52,319 nt of DNA from Streptomyces griseoruber (GTDB taxonomy: Bacteria > Actinomycetota > Actinomycetes > Streptomycetales > Streptomycetaceae): contig NZ_KQ948783.1 in NCBI RefSeq assembly GCF_001514205.1, positions 1 to 52,319 of the forward strand, given 5' to 3'. The notes under the pieces are model-generated. The model was not told where the DNA came from. It worked only from the letters and a program-made list of their open reading frames with translations, and did not search any database. This document shows, one piece after another, positions 14,621 through 21,158 of the stretch (position 1 is its first letter; every line of letters begins with the position of its first letter). A program made the translations under genes and the position numbers.

Positions 14621-15177
14621 GCCAGCGCCCTCCGCATCTGGATCCGGGCCCGGCGGGCACGGGTCTTGACCGTGCCCTCGGGCAGCCCGAGCAGGACCGC
14701 GGTCTCCCGGACGGACAGTCCGTCGAGCACCAGGGCCTGCAGTACCTGTCTCAGTTCCGGCGCGAGGCGGCGCAGCGCGTCCCCGACGTCACCGCCGACG
14801 CTCGCCGCGAGCGCCTCCTCCTCGGCGGCGGGCGCCACGCCGGGCGGCGCCGCGGCCGGCGGCGGCTCCGCGTGGTGGGCCCGGCGCCGGAACGCGTCGA
14901 CCAGGCGGCGCGCGGCGATCGTCCACAGCCAGCCGGTGGCCGACCCGCCGACCGCGGCCCCGGTGAACGCCCCCGCCGCGCGCCACACCGCCAGATACGT
15001 CTCCTGCATGACCTCGGCGACGATCTGCTCGTCCCCGCAGCGGCGGCGCAACCGCACCGCCATCCACGGCGACGTACGCCGGTACAGCTCCTCGAACGCG
15101 GCCCGGTCGCCCTTGGCCACCAGCCGGAGGAGACGTTCCTCGTCCACCTCGTGCAGCGCTGCCCTGACTGATCTCAC
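14617..15177 (-). CDS. ECF RNA polymerase sigma factor
   Basis: 186 residues, the usual ECF length. Region 2 is seen in FEELYRRTSPWMAVRLRRR and EVMQETYLAVWRAAGAF. Region 4 is seen in LRRLAPELRQVLQALVLDGL and LPEGTVKTRARRARIQMRRAL, a helix-turn-helix for -35 recognition. An Ala/Pro/Glu linker separates them. The GTG at 15177 is chosen because an ECF-type promoter (GGAAAAC-17-CGTCTA) ends 6 nt before it, so the transcript would be leaderless. A second in-frame GTG 30 nt downstream is less likely. It heads the operon 15177-10982 and is held by the zinc anti-sigma protein encoded next. Confidence 0.92.
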   Translation of the reverse strand: MRSVRAALHEVDEERLLRLVAKGDRAAFEELYRRTSPWMAVRLRRRCGDEQIVAEVMQETYLAVWRAAGAFTGAAVGGSATGWLWTIAARRLVDAFRRRAHHAEPPPAAAPPGVAPAAEEEALAASVGGDVGDALRRLAPELRQVLQALVLDGLSVRETAVLLGLPEGTVKTRARRARIQMRRALA

Positions 15178-15183
15178 ACCCGC

Positions 15184-15213
15184 TAGACGCCGCCGCCGGG
15201 CCGCGGGTTTTCC
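15184..15213 (-). promoter_or_regulatory. ECF-type, probably autoregulated promoter of the sigma operon
   Basis: Minus strand: -35-like GGAAAAC (15207-15213), 17-nt spacer, -10-like CGTCTA (15184-15189), then 6 nt to the GTG start. GGAAC/CGTC elements are the usual targets of ECF sigma factors, so the encoded sigma probably drives its own operon. Confidence 0.6.
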
Positions 15214-15279
15214 TCCTGGCGTGATGCCCGTCACACAAGGCCGGGGCGGGCGGGCAGGGCTCCCGGTGGCGACAGGGCC

Positions 15280-15285
15280 TAGCCT
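15280..15285 (+). promoter_or_regulatory. -10 box of leaderless DUF389 gene
   Basis: TAGCCT, exactly 6 nt before the GTG at 15292, with no Shine-Dalgarno. It is back-to-back with the ECF sigma promoter. Confidence 0.5.
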
Positions 15286-15291
15286 GCCTCC

Positions 15292-16230
15292 GTGCTGCAT
15301 CTGCGTCTGATCACCCCGCCGGAGAAGACCGACGACGTGCTCCGCCTGATCGAGAAAACCGTCGGCACCACGCACCTCGTGGTGCTCCAGGGCGCCGCCC
15401 GCAATCCCGCGGGGGACGTCGTCACCTGCGACGTGGCCCGCGAGGCCGGCGACGAACTCCTCACCGGGCTCCAGGAGCTGGGCCTGGACCGGACCGGCTC
15501 GATCGCCGTCGAGAACATCGACCTGTCCCTGTCGCTGCGCGCCGACAAGGCCGAGGCCGAGGCGCCGGGCGAGGGTGCGGACGCGGTGCTCTGGGAGCAC
15601 CTCACCGACGCCACCCACGAGGAGTCGACCCTCTCCGTCACCTATCTCGCCTTCATCACGCTGGCCACGATGATCGCGGCCTGCGGTGTGGTCCTGGACA
15701 ACGCGGTACTGATCGTCGGGGCCATGGCCGTGGGACCGGAGTTCGGCCCGCTCGCCGGGATCTCCACCTCGATCGTGCGCCGCCGCCCCCGGCTCGCCCT
15801 GCGTTCCCTGAACGCCCTGCTCGTGGGCTTCGCGGTCGCCATGGCCGCCACGGTCCTCTTCAGCCTCTTCATGGACGCCCTGGACCTCTTCAGCCGGGCC
15901 CAGCTGGACGCCGACCGCCCCCAGACCGGCTTCGTCTACGCCCCCGACGCCTTCTCCTTCATCGTCGCCGTGCTGGCCGGAGCGGCCGGCACCCTCTCCC
16001 TCACCTCGGCCAAGTCCGGCGCCCTGGTCGGCGTGGCCATCTCCGTCACCACGGTCCCGGCGGCGGCCAACGCGGCGGTCGCCCTCAGCTACGGCGACAC
16101 GCACCAGACGTGGGGTTCGACGGAACAACTCCTGCTGAACCTCCTGGGCATCGTCCTCGCGGGGACCCTGACCCTGGCGGCCCAGCGGGCGTGGTGGGAG
16201 GGGCACCGCCGGTCGGCGCGGACTGGCTGA
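15292..16230 (+). CDS. DUF389 family integral membrane protein
   Basis: 312 residues. An N-terminal soluble alpha/beta domain (about 1-95; MLHLRLITPPEKTDDVLRLIE) is followed by the DUF389 membrane core with about six helices. Its conserved segments VLDNAVLIVGAMAVGPEFGP, GISTSIVRRRP and SAKSGALVGVAISVTTVPAAAN are clear. The family is widespread in actinomycetes and its transport role is unproven. The GTG start is supported by the -10 box 6 nt upstream. Divergent from the ECF sigma operon, so it may share upstream control, although no ECF-type element is seen on this strand. Confidence 0.9.
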   Translation: MLHLRLITPPEKTDDVLRLIEKTVGTTHLVVLQGAARNPAGDVVTCDVAREAGDELLTGLQELGLDRTGSIAVENIDLSLSLRADKAEAEAPGEGADAVLWEHLTDATHEESTLSVTYLAFITLATMIAACGVVLDNAVLIVGAMAVGPEFGPLAGISTSIVRRRPRLALRSLNALLVGFAVAMAATVLFSLFMDALDLFSRAQLDADRPQTGFVYAPDAFSFIVAVLAGAAGTLSLTSAKSGALVGVAISVTTVPAAANAAVALSYGDTHQTWGSTEQLLLNLLGIVLAGTLTLAAQRAWWEGHRRSARTG

Positions 16231-16300
16231 AACCTCACGGCAGGCAGGGGCGGGAGAGTTTCAACTTCCTTGTGATGCCTGGCAGTTCACATAGGTTGAC

Positions 16301-16322
16301 TCTGCAATCAAGTCTGCGATCA
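16301..16322 (+). repeat. tandem TCTGCRATCA repeat upstream of the DUF574 gene
   Basis: TCTGCAATCA (16301-16310) and TCTGCGATCA (16313-16322) form a 12-bp-period direct repeat just downstream of a TTGACT (16296-16301). The position, 27-48 nt before the methyltransferase ATG, suits an operator. No matching regulator is recognised. Confidence 0.4.
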
Positions 16323-16348
16323 CCTATCCGTGCCGCCAGGAGACCGTC

Positions 16349-17131
16349 ATGCCACACACCCGTATCGACACGTCCAAGCCGCACTCCGCCCGGTTCTGGA
16401 ACTACTTCGTCGGCGGCAAGGACAACTACGAGGTCGACCGGGAGATCGGCGACCACATCAAGGAGATCTTCCCGGGGCTGGTGGACGTCGCCGTGACCAG
16501 CCGGCACTTCCTCGGCCGCGCCGTCCGCCACCTCGCCGGCGAGCAGGGCGTACGGCAGTTCCTGGACATCGGTACCGGACTGCCGACCGCCGACAACACC
16601 CACGAGGTGGCCCAGCGCACCGCGCCGGACGCCCGGATCGTGTACGTCGACAACGACCCCACCGTCCTGGCGCACGCCCACGCCCTGCTGAGCAGCACCC
16701 CCGAGGGCGCCACCGCCTACCTGGACGCCGACCTGTACGACCCCGAGGCCGTCCTGGAGGCCGCCAAGGGCACCCTGGACTTCTCCCGCCCGATCGCCCT
16801 GATGATCCTCAACACGCTGGGCCATGTCGCCGAGTACGCCCGGGCGCGCGAGCTGGTGGGCCGGCTCATGGCCGGTCTCCCCTCGGGCAGCTATCTGGTG
16901 ATCAGCGACTCCACCGCCACCAGCGAGGGCATGATCGCCGCGTCCGAGGCCTACAACAAGAGCGGCGCGGTCCCGTACCACGTCCGCCCCGTCGCCGAGA
17001 TCGCCGGCTTCTTCGAGGGACTGGACCTGGTGGACCCGGGAGTCGTCCAGGTCACCGAGTGGCGCCCGGAGCCGGACGCTCCGGCGGGCCCGCGGGTGGA
17101 CGCGTACGGCGCGGTGGGCCGCAAGCCGTAA
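16349..17131 (+). CDS. DUF574-family SAM-dependent methyltransferase
   Basis: 260 residues. The conserved N-terminus PHSARFWNYFVGGKDNYEVDREIGD is diagnostic of the DUF574 methyltransferases that Streptomyces carries in many copies. A Rossmann core follows: FLDIGTGLPT (SAM-binding motif I, about 71-80), VYVDNDPTVLAHA (motif II, acidic), then LMILNTLGHV and YLVISDSTA. AGGAGACCGTC upstream of the ATG is a proper Shine-Dalgarno. The methyl acceptor is not known for the family as far as I can say. It stands alone, convergent with glmM across a strong palindrome. Confidence 0.92.
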   Translation: MPHTRIDTSKPHSARFWNYFVGGKDNYEVDREIGDHIKEIFPGLVDVAVTSRHFLGRAVRHLAGEQGVRQFLDIGTGLPTADNTHEVAQRTAPDARIVYVDNDPTVLAHAHALLSSTPEGATAYLDADLYDPEAVLEAAKGTLDFSRPIALMILNTLGHVAEYARARELVGRLMAGLPSGSYLVISDSTATSEGMIAASEAYNKSGAVPYHVRPVAEIAGFFEGLDLVDPGVVQVTEWRPEPDAPAGPRVDAYGAVGRKP

Positions 17132-17139
17132 AAGCAGCG

Positions 17140-17165
17140 GGGCGCGTACGTCGACGTACGCGCCC
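17140..17165. terminator. perfect 26-bp palindrome, bidirectional terminator
   Basis: A 13-bp inverted repeat without spacer, centred on GTCGAC; the arms read GGGCGCGTACGTC. It starts 9 nt after the DUF574 stop and lies before the glmM 3' end, so it can stop transcription from both sides. Confidence 0.65.
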
Positions 17166-17178
17166 GTGCAGGCCACCT

Positions 17179-17271
17179 GAAGGGGCGCGGGGCGGTGTCG
17201 ATGTGCGACTCCGTCGCGTGGGCGCGACCAGCCACCCCGCACCCGCAGACCGCAAGGGGGCCGAGCCCCCC
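17179..17271. repeat. Streptomyces dispersed repeat, copy A
   Basis: The segment from AGGGGCGCGGGGC to the GCGTGGGCGCGACCAGCCAC core and on to GCAGACCGCAAGG matches the element at 24091-24166 at roughly 80% identity. It ends in a GGGGGC-CGA-GCCCCC hairpin (17256-17270) that can serve as the glmM terminator. The same sort of element is scattered between genes in many Streptomyces genomes. Confidence 0.75.
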
Positions 17272-17292
17272 ACCCCGGACCCGGCCCGGCCA

Positions 17293-18651
17293 CTACCCCA
17301 GCGCGGACTTCACCACATCGGCCAGCCGGCCGGCGACCGACCGAGCCTGCTCGATGTCCGCCGCCTCGACCATCACCCGGACCAGCGGCTCGGTCCCGGA
17401 GGGGCGCAGCAGCACCCGGCCGGTGGAGCCCAGCTCCCGCTCGGCCTCGGCGACGGCGGCCGACAGCTCCGCCGAGGAGGAGACCCGGGACCGGTCCACG
17501 TCCGGCACATTGACCAGCACCTGCGGCAGCCGCTCCATCACGGAGGCCAGCTCACGCAGCGGCTTCCCGGTCTCGGCGAGCCGCGCCGCGAGCATGAGCC
17601 CGGTCAGCGTGCCGTCCCCGGTCGTCGCGTGGTCGAGGATGATCACATGCCCGGACTGCTCGCCGCCGAGGGCGTAGCCGTGCTCCTTCATCTCCTCCAG
17701 GACGTACCGGTCGCCGACCGCCGCCTGGACGAGGCGGATCCCCTCCCGCTCCATGGCGAGCTTGAACCCGAGGTTGGACATGACGGTGGCGACGACGGTG
17801 TCCGACCGCAGCACGCCCCGCTCCCGCATGGCGAGCGCCAGGACGGAGAGGATCTGGTCGCCGTCGACCTCCTCGCCCGTGTGGTCCACGGCGAGGCACC
17901 GGTCCGCGTCGCCGTCGTGCGCGATGCCGAAGTCGGCCCCGTGCTCGACGACCGCGGCCTTCAGCTTGTCCAGGTGCGTCGATCCGCACCCGTCGTTGAT
18001 GTTGAGCCCGTCCGGCTCGGCCCCGATCGTCACGATCTCGGCCCCGGCCCGGGTGAACGCCTCCGGCGACACCCGCGCCGCCGCGCCGTGCGCCTCGTCG
18101 AGGACGATCTTCAGCCCGTCGAGCCGGTTGGGGAGGACCGCGATGAGGTGGGCGACGTACCGGTCGAAGCCCTCGCCGTAGGACCGCACCCGTCCGACGC
18201 CCCCGCCCGTGGGCCGCTCCCACGGCTCACCGTGCGTGTGGGACTCGTACACGGCCTCGATCCGGTCCTCGAGGTCGTCGGGGAGTTTGTGGCCACCGCG
18301 CGCGAAGAACTTGACGCCGTTGTCGGGCATGGCGTTGTGGCTGGCGGAGAGCATCACGCCCAGGTCGGCGCCGAGCACACCGGTGAGGTAGGCGACGGCG
18401 GGCGTCGGCAGCACGCCGACCTTCAGCACGTCCACGCCGGCACTCGCGAGACCCGCCACCACGGCGGCCTCCAGGAACTCCCCGGACGCACGCGGGTCGC
18501 GCCCCACGACAGCCACCGGCCGGTGGCCCTCGAAGGTGCCCGCCTCGGCCAGCACATGAGCCGCCGCGACGGACAGACCGAGCGCCATCTCGGCCGTCAG
18601 ATCCGCGTTGGCGACACCGCGCACGCCGTCCGTGCCGAAGAGTCGTCCCAC
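17293..18651 (-). CDS. glmM: phosphoglucosamine mutase
   Basis: Converts glucosamine-6-phosphate to glucosamine-1-phosphate, the step after GlmS in UDP-GlcNAc synthesis. 452 residues, standard length. N-terminal GRLFGTDGVRGVAN; active-site phosphoserine loop MLSASHN (Ser104); metal-binding loop HDGDADRCLAVD; sugar-binding GGEQSGHVI; phosphate-binding RPSGTEPLVRVMVE near the C-terminus. The GTG start at 18651 has AGGAGG five nt upstream; the longer frame toward 18708 lacks a ribosome-binding site. Follows rpsI after a strong terminator, the cluster order usual in actinomycetes. Confidence 0.97.
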   Translation of the reverse strand: MGRLFGTDGVRGVANADLTAEMALGLSVAAAHVLAEAGTFEGHRPVAVVGRDPRASGEFLEAAVVAGLASAGVDVLKVGVLPTPAVAYLTGVLGADLGVMLSASHNAMPDNGVKFFARGGHKLPDDLEDRIEAVYESHTHGEPWERPTGGGVGRVRSYGEGFDRYVAHLIAVLPNRLDGLKIVLDEAHGAAARVSPEAFTRAGAEIVTIGAEPDGLNINDGCGSTHLDKLKAAVVEHGADFGIAHDGDADRCLAVDHTGEEVDGDQILSVLALAMRERGVLRSDTVVATVMSNLGFKLAMEREGIRLVQAAVGDRYVLEEMKEHGYALGGEQSGHVIILDHATTGDGTLTGLMLAARLAETGKPLRELASVMERLPQVLVNVPDVDRSRVSSSAELSAAVAEAERELGSTGRVLLRPSGTEPLVRVMVEAADIEQARSVAGRLADVVKSALG

Positions 18652-18761
18652 TTGTCCTCCTGAGGAAGCGTCCATGACCGAAGGGGCAATTACACCGGAT
18701 AGCGGCATCCGTCACACAAGCCTTTGAGCATCTTGTGCCGTTATACGCCCCTGGAAGTGAT

Positions 18762-18807
18762 AAAACGAACGCCCCGACAGCACTGTGGCGTGCCGCCGGG
18801 GCGTTCG
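18762..18807 (-). terminator. intrinsic terminator of rplM-rpsI
   Basis: Perfect 11-bp stem (18766-18776 with 18797-18807, CGAACGCCCCG) with a 20-nt loop, followed by TTTTAT on the minus strand, 18 nt after the rpsI stop. Confidence 0.85.
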
Positions 18808-18824
18808 GTGCAGGCAGCGAGCGA

Positions 18825-19346
18825 TTAACGCTTGCTGTACTGCGGAGCCTTGCGGGCCTTCTTCAGACCGGCCTTCTTCCGCTCGACCGCGCGGTCGTCG
18901 CGGCGCAGGAAGCCGGCCTTCTTGAGCGCGCCGCGGTTGTTGTCGACGTCCGCCTCGTTCAGCGCACGGGCGACACCGAGACGGAGCGCACCGGCCTGGC
19001 CGGAGACGCCGCCACCGGCGATCCGGGCGATGACGTCGTAACGGCCCTCGAGCTCGAGCACCTTGAACGGCTCGTTGACTTCCTGCTGGTGCACCTTGTT
19101 CGGGAAGTAGTCCTCGAGGGTGCGACCGTTGATCTTCCACTTGCCGGAGCCCGGGACGATCCGGACGCGGGCGATGGCGTTCTTGCGACGGCCCAGGCCG
19201 GCGGCCGGCTGCGGGTCGCCGAAGCGGGAGGCGAGGGACTCCGAGGTGTACTCGCCCTCGACGGGCACCTCGGACTCGGTGGTGTAGCTGTCGATGTCGA
19301 CGAGCTCAGTCTCTTCGAGCGGCTGCTCGGCAGTGGTCTCGGCCAC
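18825..19346 (-). CDS. rpsI: 30S ribosomal protein uS9
   Basis: 173 residues. The conserved uS9 domain is residues about 48-173 (GLGRRKNAIARVRIVPGSG; LEDYFPNKVH; GGGVSGQAGALRLGVARAL) and it ends in the tRNA-contacting tail ...APQYSKR. The first 47 residues are an acidic, Glu/Thr-rich extension seen in actinobacterial S9 and absent from E. coli. GTG start at 19346. Second gene of the rplM-rpsI pair, 45 nt after rplM. Confidence 0.97.
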   Translation of the reverse strand: MAETTAEQPLEETELVDIDSYTTESEVPVEGEYTSESLASRFGDPQPAAGLGRRKNAIARVRIVPGSGKWKINGRTLEDYFPNKVHQQEVNEPFKVLELEGRYDVIARIAGGGVSGQAGALRLGVARALNEADVDNNRGALKKAGFLRRDDRAVERKKAGLKKARKAPQYSKR

Positions 19347-19391
19347 GGTGATTCCTCAGATTCTCTTGGCTTGGGTTGGTCTAGGCCGGTG

Positions 19392-19835
19392 TTACTGCGC
19401 GACCTGGGTGATCTCGAACGGCTGCGGCTGCTGCGCGCCGTGCGGGTGCTGGTCACCCTTGTAGACCTTCAGCTTCGAGAGCATCTGACGGCCCAGCGTG
19501 TTCTTCGGGAGCATGCCCTTGACGGCCTTCTCGATGGCCTTCTCCGGGTTCTTGTCCAGCAGCTCGTCGTAGCGGACGGAGCGCAGACCACCCGGGTAGC
19601 CGGAGTGGCGGTACGCCATCTTCTGGGTCCGCTTGTTGCCGGACAGGTGCACCTTGTCGGCGTTGATGATGATGACGAAGTCACCGGTGTCGACGTGAGG
19701 GGCGTAGATCGGCTTGTGCTTGCCGCGCAGGATGGAGGCGGCGGTGCTGGCGAGACGGCCCAGGACAACGTCCTGAGCGTCGATGACGTGCCACTGGCGC
19801 GTCACATCGCCGGGCTTGGGGCTGTACGTACGCAC
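19392..19835 (-). CDS. rplM: 50S ribosomal protein uL13
   Basis: 147 residues. Typical uL13: MRTYSPKPGDVTRQWHVIDA, VLGRLASTAASILRGKHKP, GDFVIIINADKVHLSGNK, YRHSGYPGG and MLPKNTLGRQMLSKLKVY. The GTG at 19835 gives the family N-terminus; the frame is open much further upstream (to about 20189) but that part is not conserved. First gene of the rplM-rpsI transcript. Confidence 0.97.
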   Translation of the reverse strand: MRTYSPKPGDVTRQWHVIDAQDVVLGRLASTAASILRGKHKPIYAPHVDTGDFVIIINADKVHLSGNKRTQKMAYRHSGYPGGLRSVRYDELLDKNPEKAIEKAVKGMLPKNTLGRQMLSKLKVYKGDQHPHGAQQPQPFEITQVAQ

Positions 19836-20044
19836 GGTTCGTAGCCTTCGCTTCGAGTGAGTGGTCCTGACAAGGTCACCGAAGACGATCACGACAGCCC
19901 TGACCGCACTGCGGTGACGCAAACCGCGTGCTGGTCGCTGGTCATCGGCCCGGTGGACCGGTGTAAGGGCCCGTCCCGTGAGAATGAGCAAGCCAATACA
20001 CAACGAAGATGCAGGATACCCGTGTCGCGCGGGTGGGGTCAAAA

Positions 20045-20088
20045 CGGGGCCGGAACGGGGCCGGAACGGGGCCGGGACAGGGCCGGAG
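20045..20088. repeat. four tandem 11-bp repeats (CGGGGCCGGAA)
   Basis: Units 20045-20055, 20056-20066, 20067-20077 and 20078-20088; the first two are identical, the third has one change and the fourth is more diverged. They lie about 60 bp upstream of the ECF-like promoter of the next gene. Confidence 0.8.
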
Positions 20089-20150
20089 CGAGGGCGCGGC
20101 ACGGCAAACACGACATCTCCGGGTGAGAAGGTTTCAAAGGCAGTTGGAGC

Positions 20151-20180
20151 GGAACGGCGGCGTGTCCCGCCGTCTAAGAT
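20151..20180 (+). promoter_or_regulatory. ECF-like promoter, leaderless, for the 20188 gene
   Basis: GGAAC (20151-20155), 15-nt spacer, CGTCTA (20171-20176) which overlaps TAAGAT (20175-20180), 7 nt before the ATG. It can be read as an ECF promoter or as a housekeeping -10 with a weak -35. Confidence 0.45.
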
Positions 20181-20187
20181 GCGGCCC

Positions 20188-21063
20188 ATGAGCTATGGGC
20201 AGGGGGGACCTCAGTCCCAGTGGGATCCGTGGAAACCGAACTCCCAGCAGCCGTGGACCGGTGGCAGTGACGGCCCGTCCCCGGACTGGGCCGCACTCGC
20301 GGACGCGTCCGAGAAACGCAACAGGCGCCGCAAGCTGCTCTTCATAGTCGGGGGCGCGCTGGCCACGGTCGGCGTGGGCGCCGCCGTGACCATGGCCGTG
20401 GTCAACAGCGGCGGGAGCGACGAGGCCAACCGGCCCACGTCCTCGGTGCCCGCCACCACCGGCCTGCCGAGCGCGTCCGGCACCCCGTCCTTCGCGCCGA
20501 CCAGCGCGCCGCCGGCGCTGAACCCCAAGGAGTTCATCTCCAGCAAGGCCAAGGACAAGGCGGAGAACAGCCCGGAGCTGATGTTCCCCGGAACCCAGCT
20601 CACCATGGGCTCCAACGTCTACAAGAAGGGCCCGACGGCGGACAGCACCGACTGCGCCACGGGCGTCCAGGGCACCCTGCCCAAGGTCCTCGCCGCGGCC
20701 GGCTGCACCCGGCTGATGCGGGTGACGTACACCAAGGGCGACACCGCGGTCACGGTCGGTGTGGCCGTGTTCGACACCGAGGCGCAGGCCCTGAAGGTCA
20801 AGAGCCAGGCCGACAGCAAGAGCATCGTCAAGGCGCTGAGCGGCAAGGGCGTGAAGGCCTTCTGCAACGCCGCGATCTGCCGCTCGACGACCAACTCCTA
20901 CGGCCGCTACGCCTACTTCACGATCACGGGCTTCACCGACGGCAAGGACGTGACCACGAAGGACACCGCGGTCTTCACCATGGGTGACGACCTCGCCGAC
21001 TTCGCCTTCCAGCAGATCAACCGCCGTGGCCAGGCCCAGGCGTCGGCGGCGGCCGAGGGCTGA
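20188..21063 (+). CDS. membrane-anchored hypothetical protein with Cys-containing extracytoplasmic domain
   Basis: 291 residues. The N-terminal 45 are Gln/Pro/Trp/Gly-rich and cytosolic (SYGQGGPQSQWDPWKPNSQQP). A basic stop (EKRNRRRKL) precedes one membrane helix (about 50-72). A Ser/Thr/Pro-rich linker (about 75-110) then leads to a globular domain (about 115-280) with Cys residues in DSTDCATGVQG, AAGCTRLM and AFCNAAICRS, consistent with two disulfides outside the cell. The ATG at 20188 is preferred because a -10 box lies 7 nt upstream; longer frames run through the tandem repeats. Conserved in Streptomyces next to rplM, function unknown. Confidence 0.82.
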   Translation: MSYGQGGPQSQWDPWKPNSQQPWTGGSDGPSPDWAALADASEKRNRRRKLLFIVGGALATVGVGAAVTMAVVNSGGSDEANRPTSSVPATTGLPSASGTPSFAPTSAPPALNPKEFISSKAKDKAENSPELMFPGTQLTMGSNVYKKGPTADSTDCATGVQGTLPKVLAAAGCTRLMRVTYTKGDTAVTVGVAVFDTEAQALKVKSQADSKSIVKALSGKGVKAFCNAAICRSTTNSYGRYAYFTITGFTDGKDVTTKDTAVFTMGDDLADFAFQQINRRGQAQASAAAEG

Positions 21064-21113
21064 ACCGGCCGGCCGTCAAACGGGCCAATCGGACGTGCGA
21101 CACTCCCCCCAAG

Positions 21114-21129
21114 TGATCATCTGATCATC
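21114..21129. repeat. tandem TGATCATC upstream of the beta-helix gene
   Basis: Two perfect adjacent copies (21114-21121, 21122-21129), each containing the palindrome TGATCA, 30 nt before the ATG at 21159. It is operator-like, or part of the promoter region. Confidence 0.5.
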
Positions 21130-21158
21130 CGGTCACGGATCCCTGGGGGGACCACGCC

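Larger units (their letters stand above)
19836..20187. other. divergent intergenic region rplM / 20188 gene
   Basis: 352 nt without a credible gene. It must hold the rplM promoter on the minus strand, but I could not fix one with confidence. It also holds four 11-bp tandem repeats (20045-20088) and the promoter of the plus-strand gene at 20151-20180. Confidence 0.6.

Noticed and set aside
12945..14660. 571-residue version of the ABC ATPase
   Set aside because: The extra 300 residues are a shadow of the anti-sigma gene; the ATPase begins at 13754 or 13778.
14617..16206. Long N-terminal extension of the sigma factor frame up to 16206
   Set aside because: Lies antisense to DUF389, is low complexity, and the ECF promoter plus GTG at 15177 give the normal family length.
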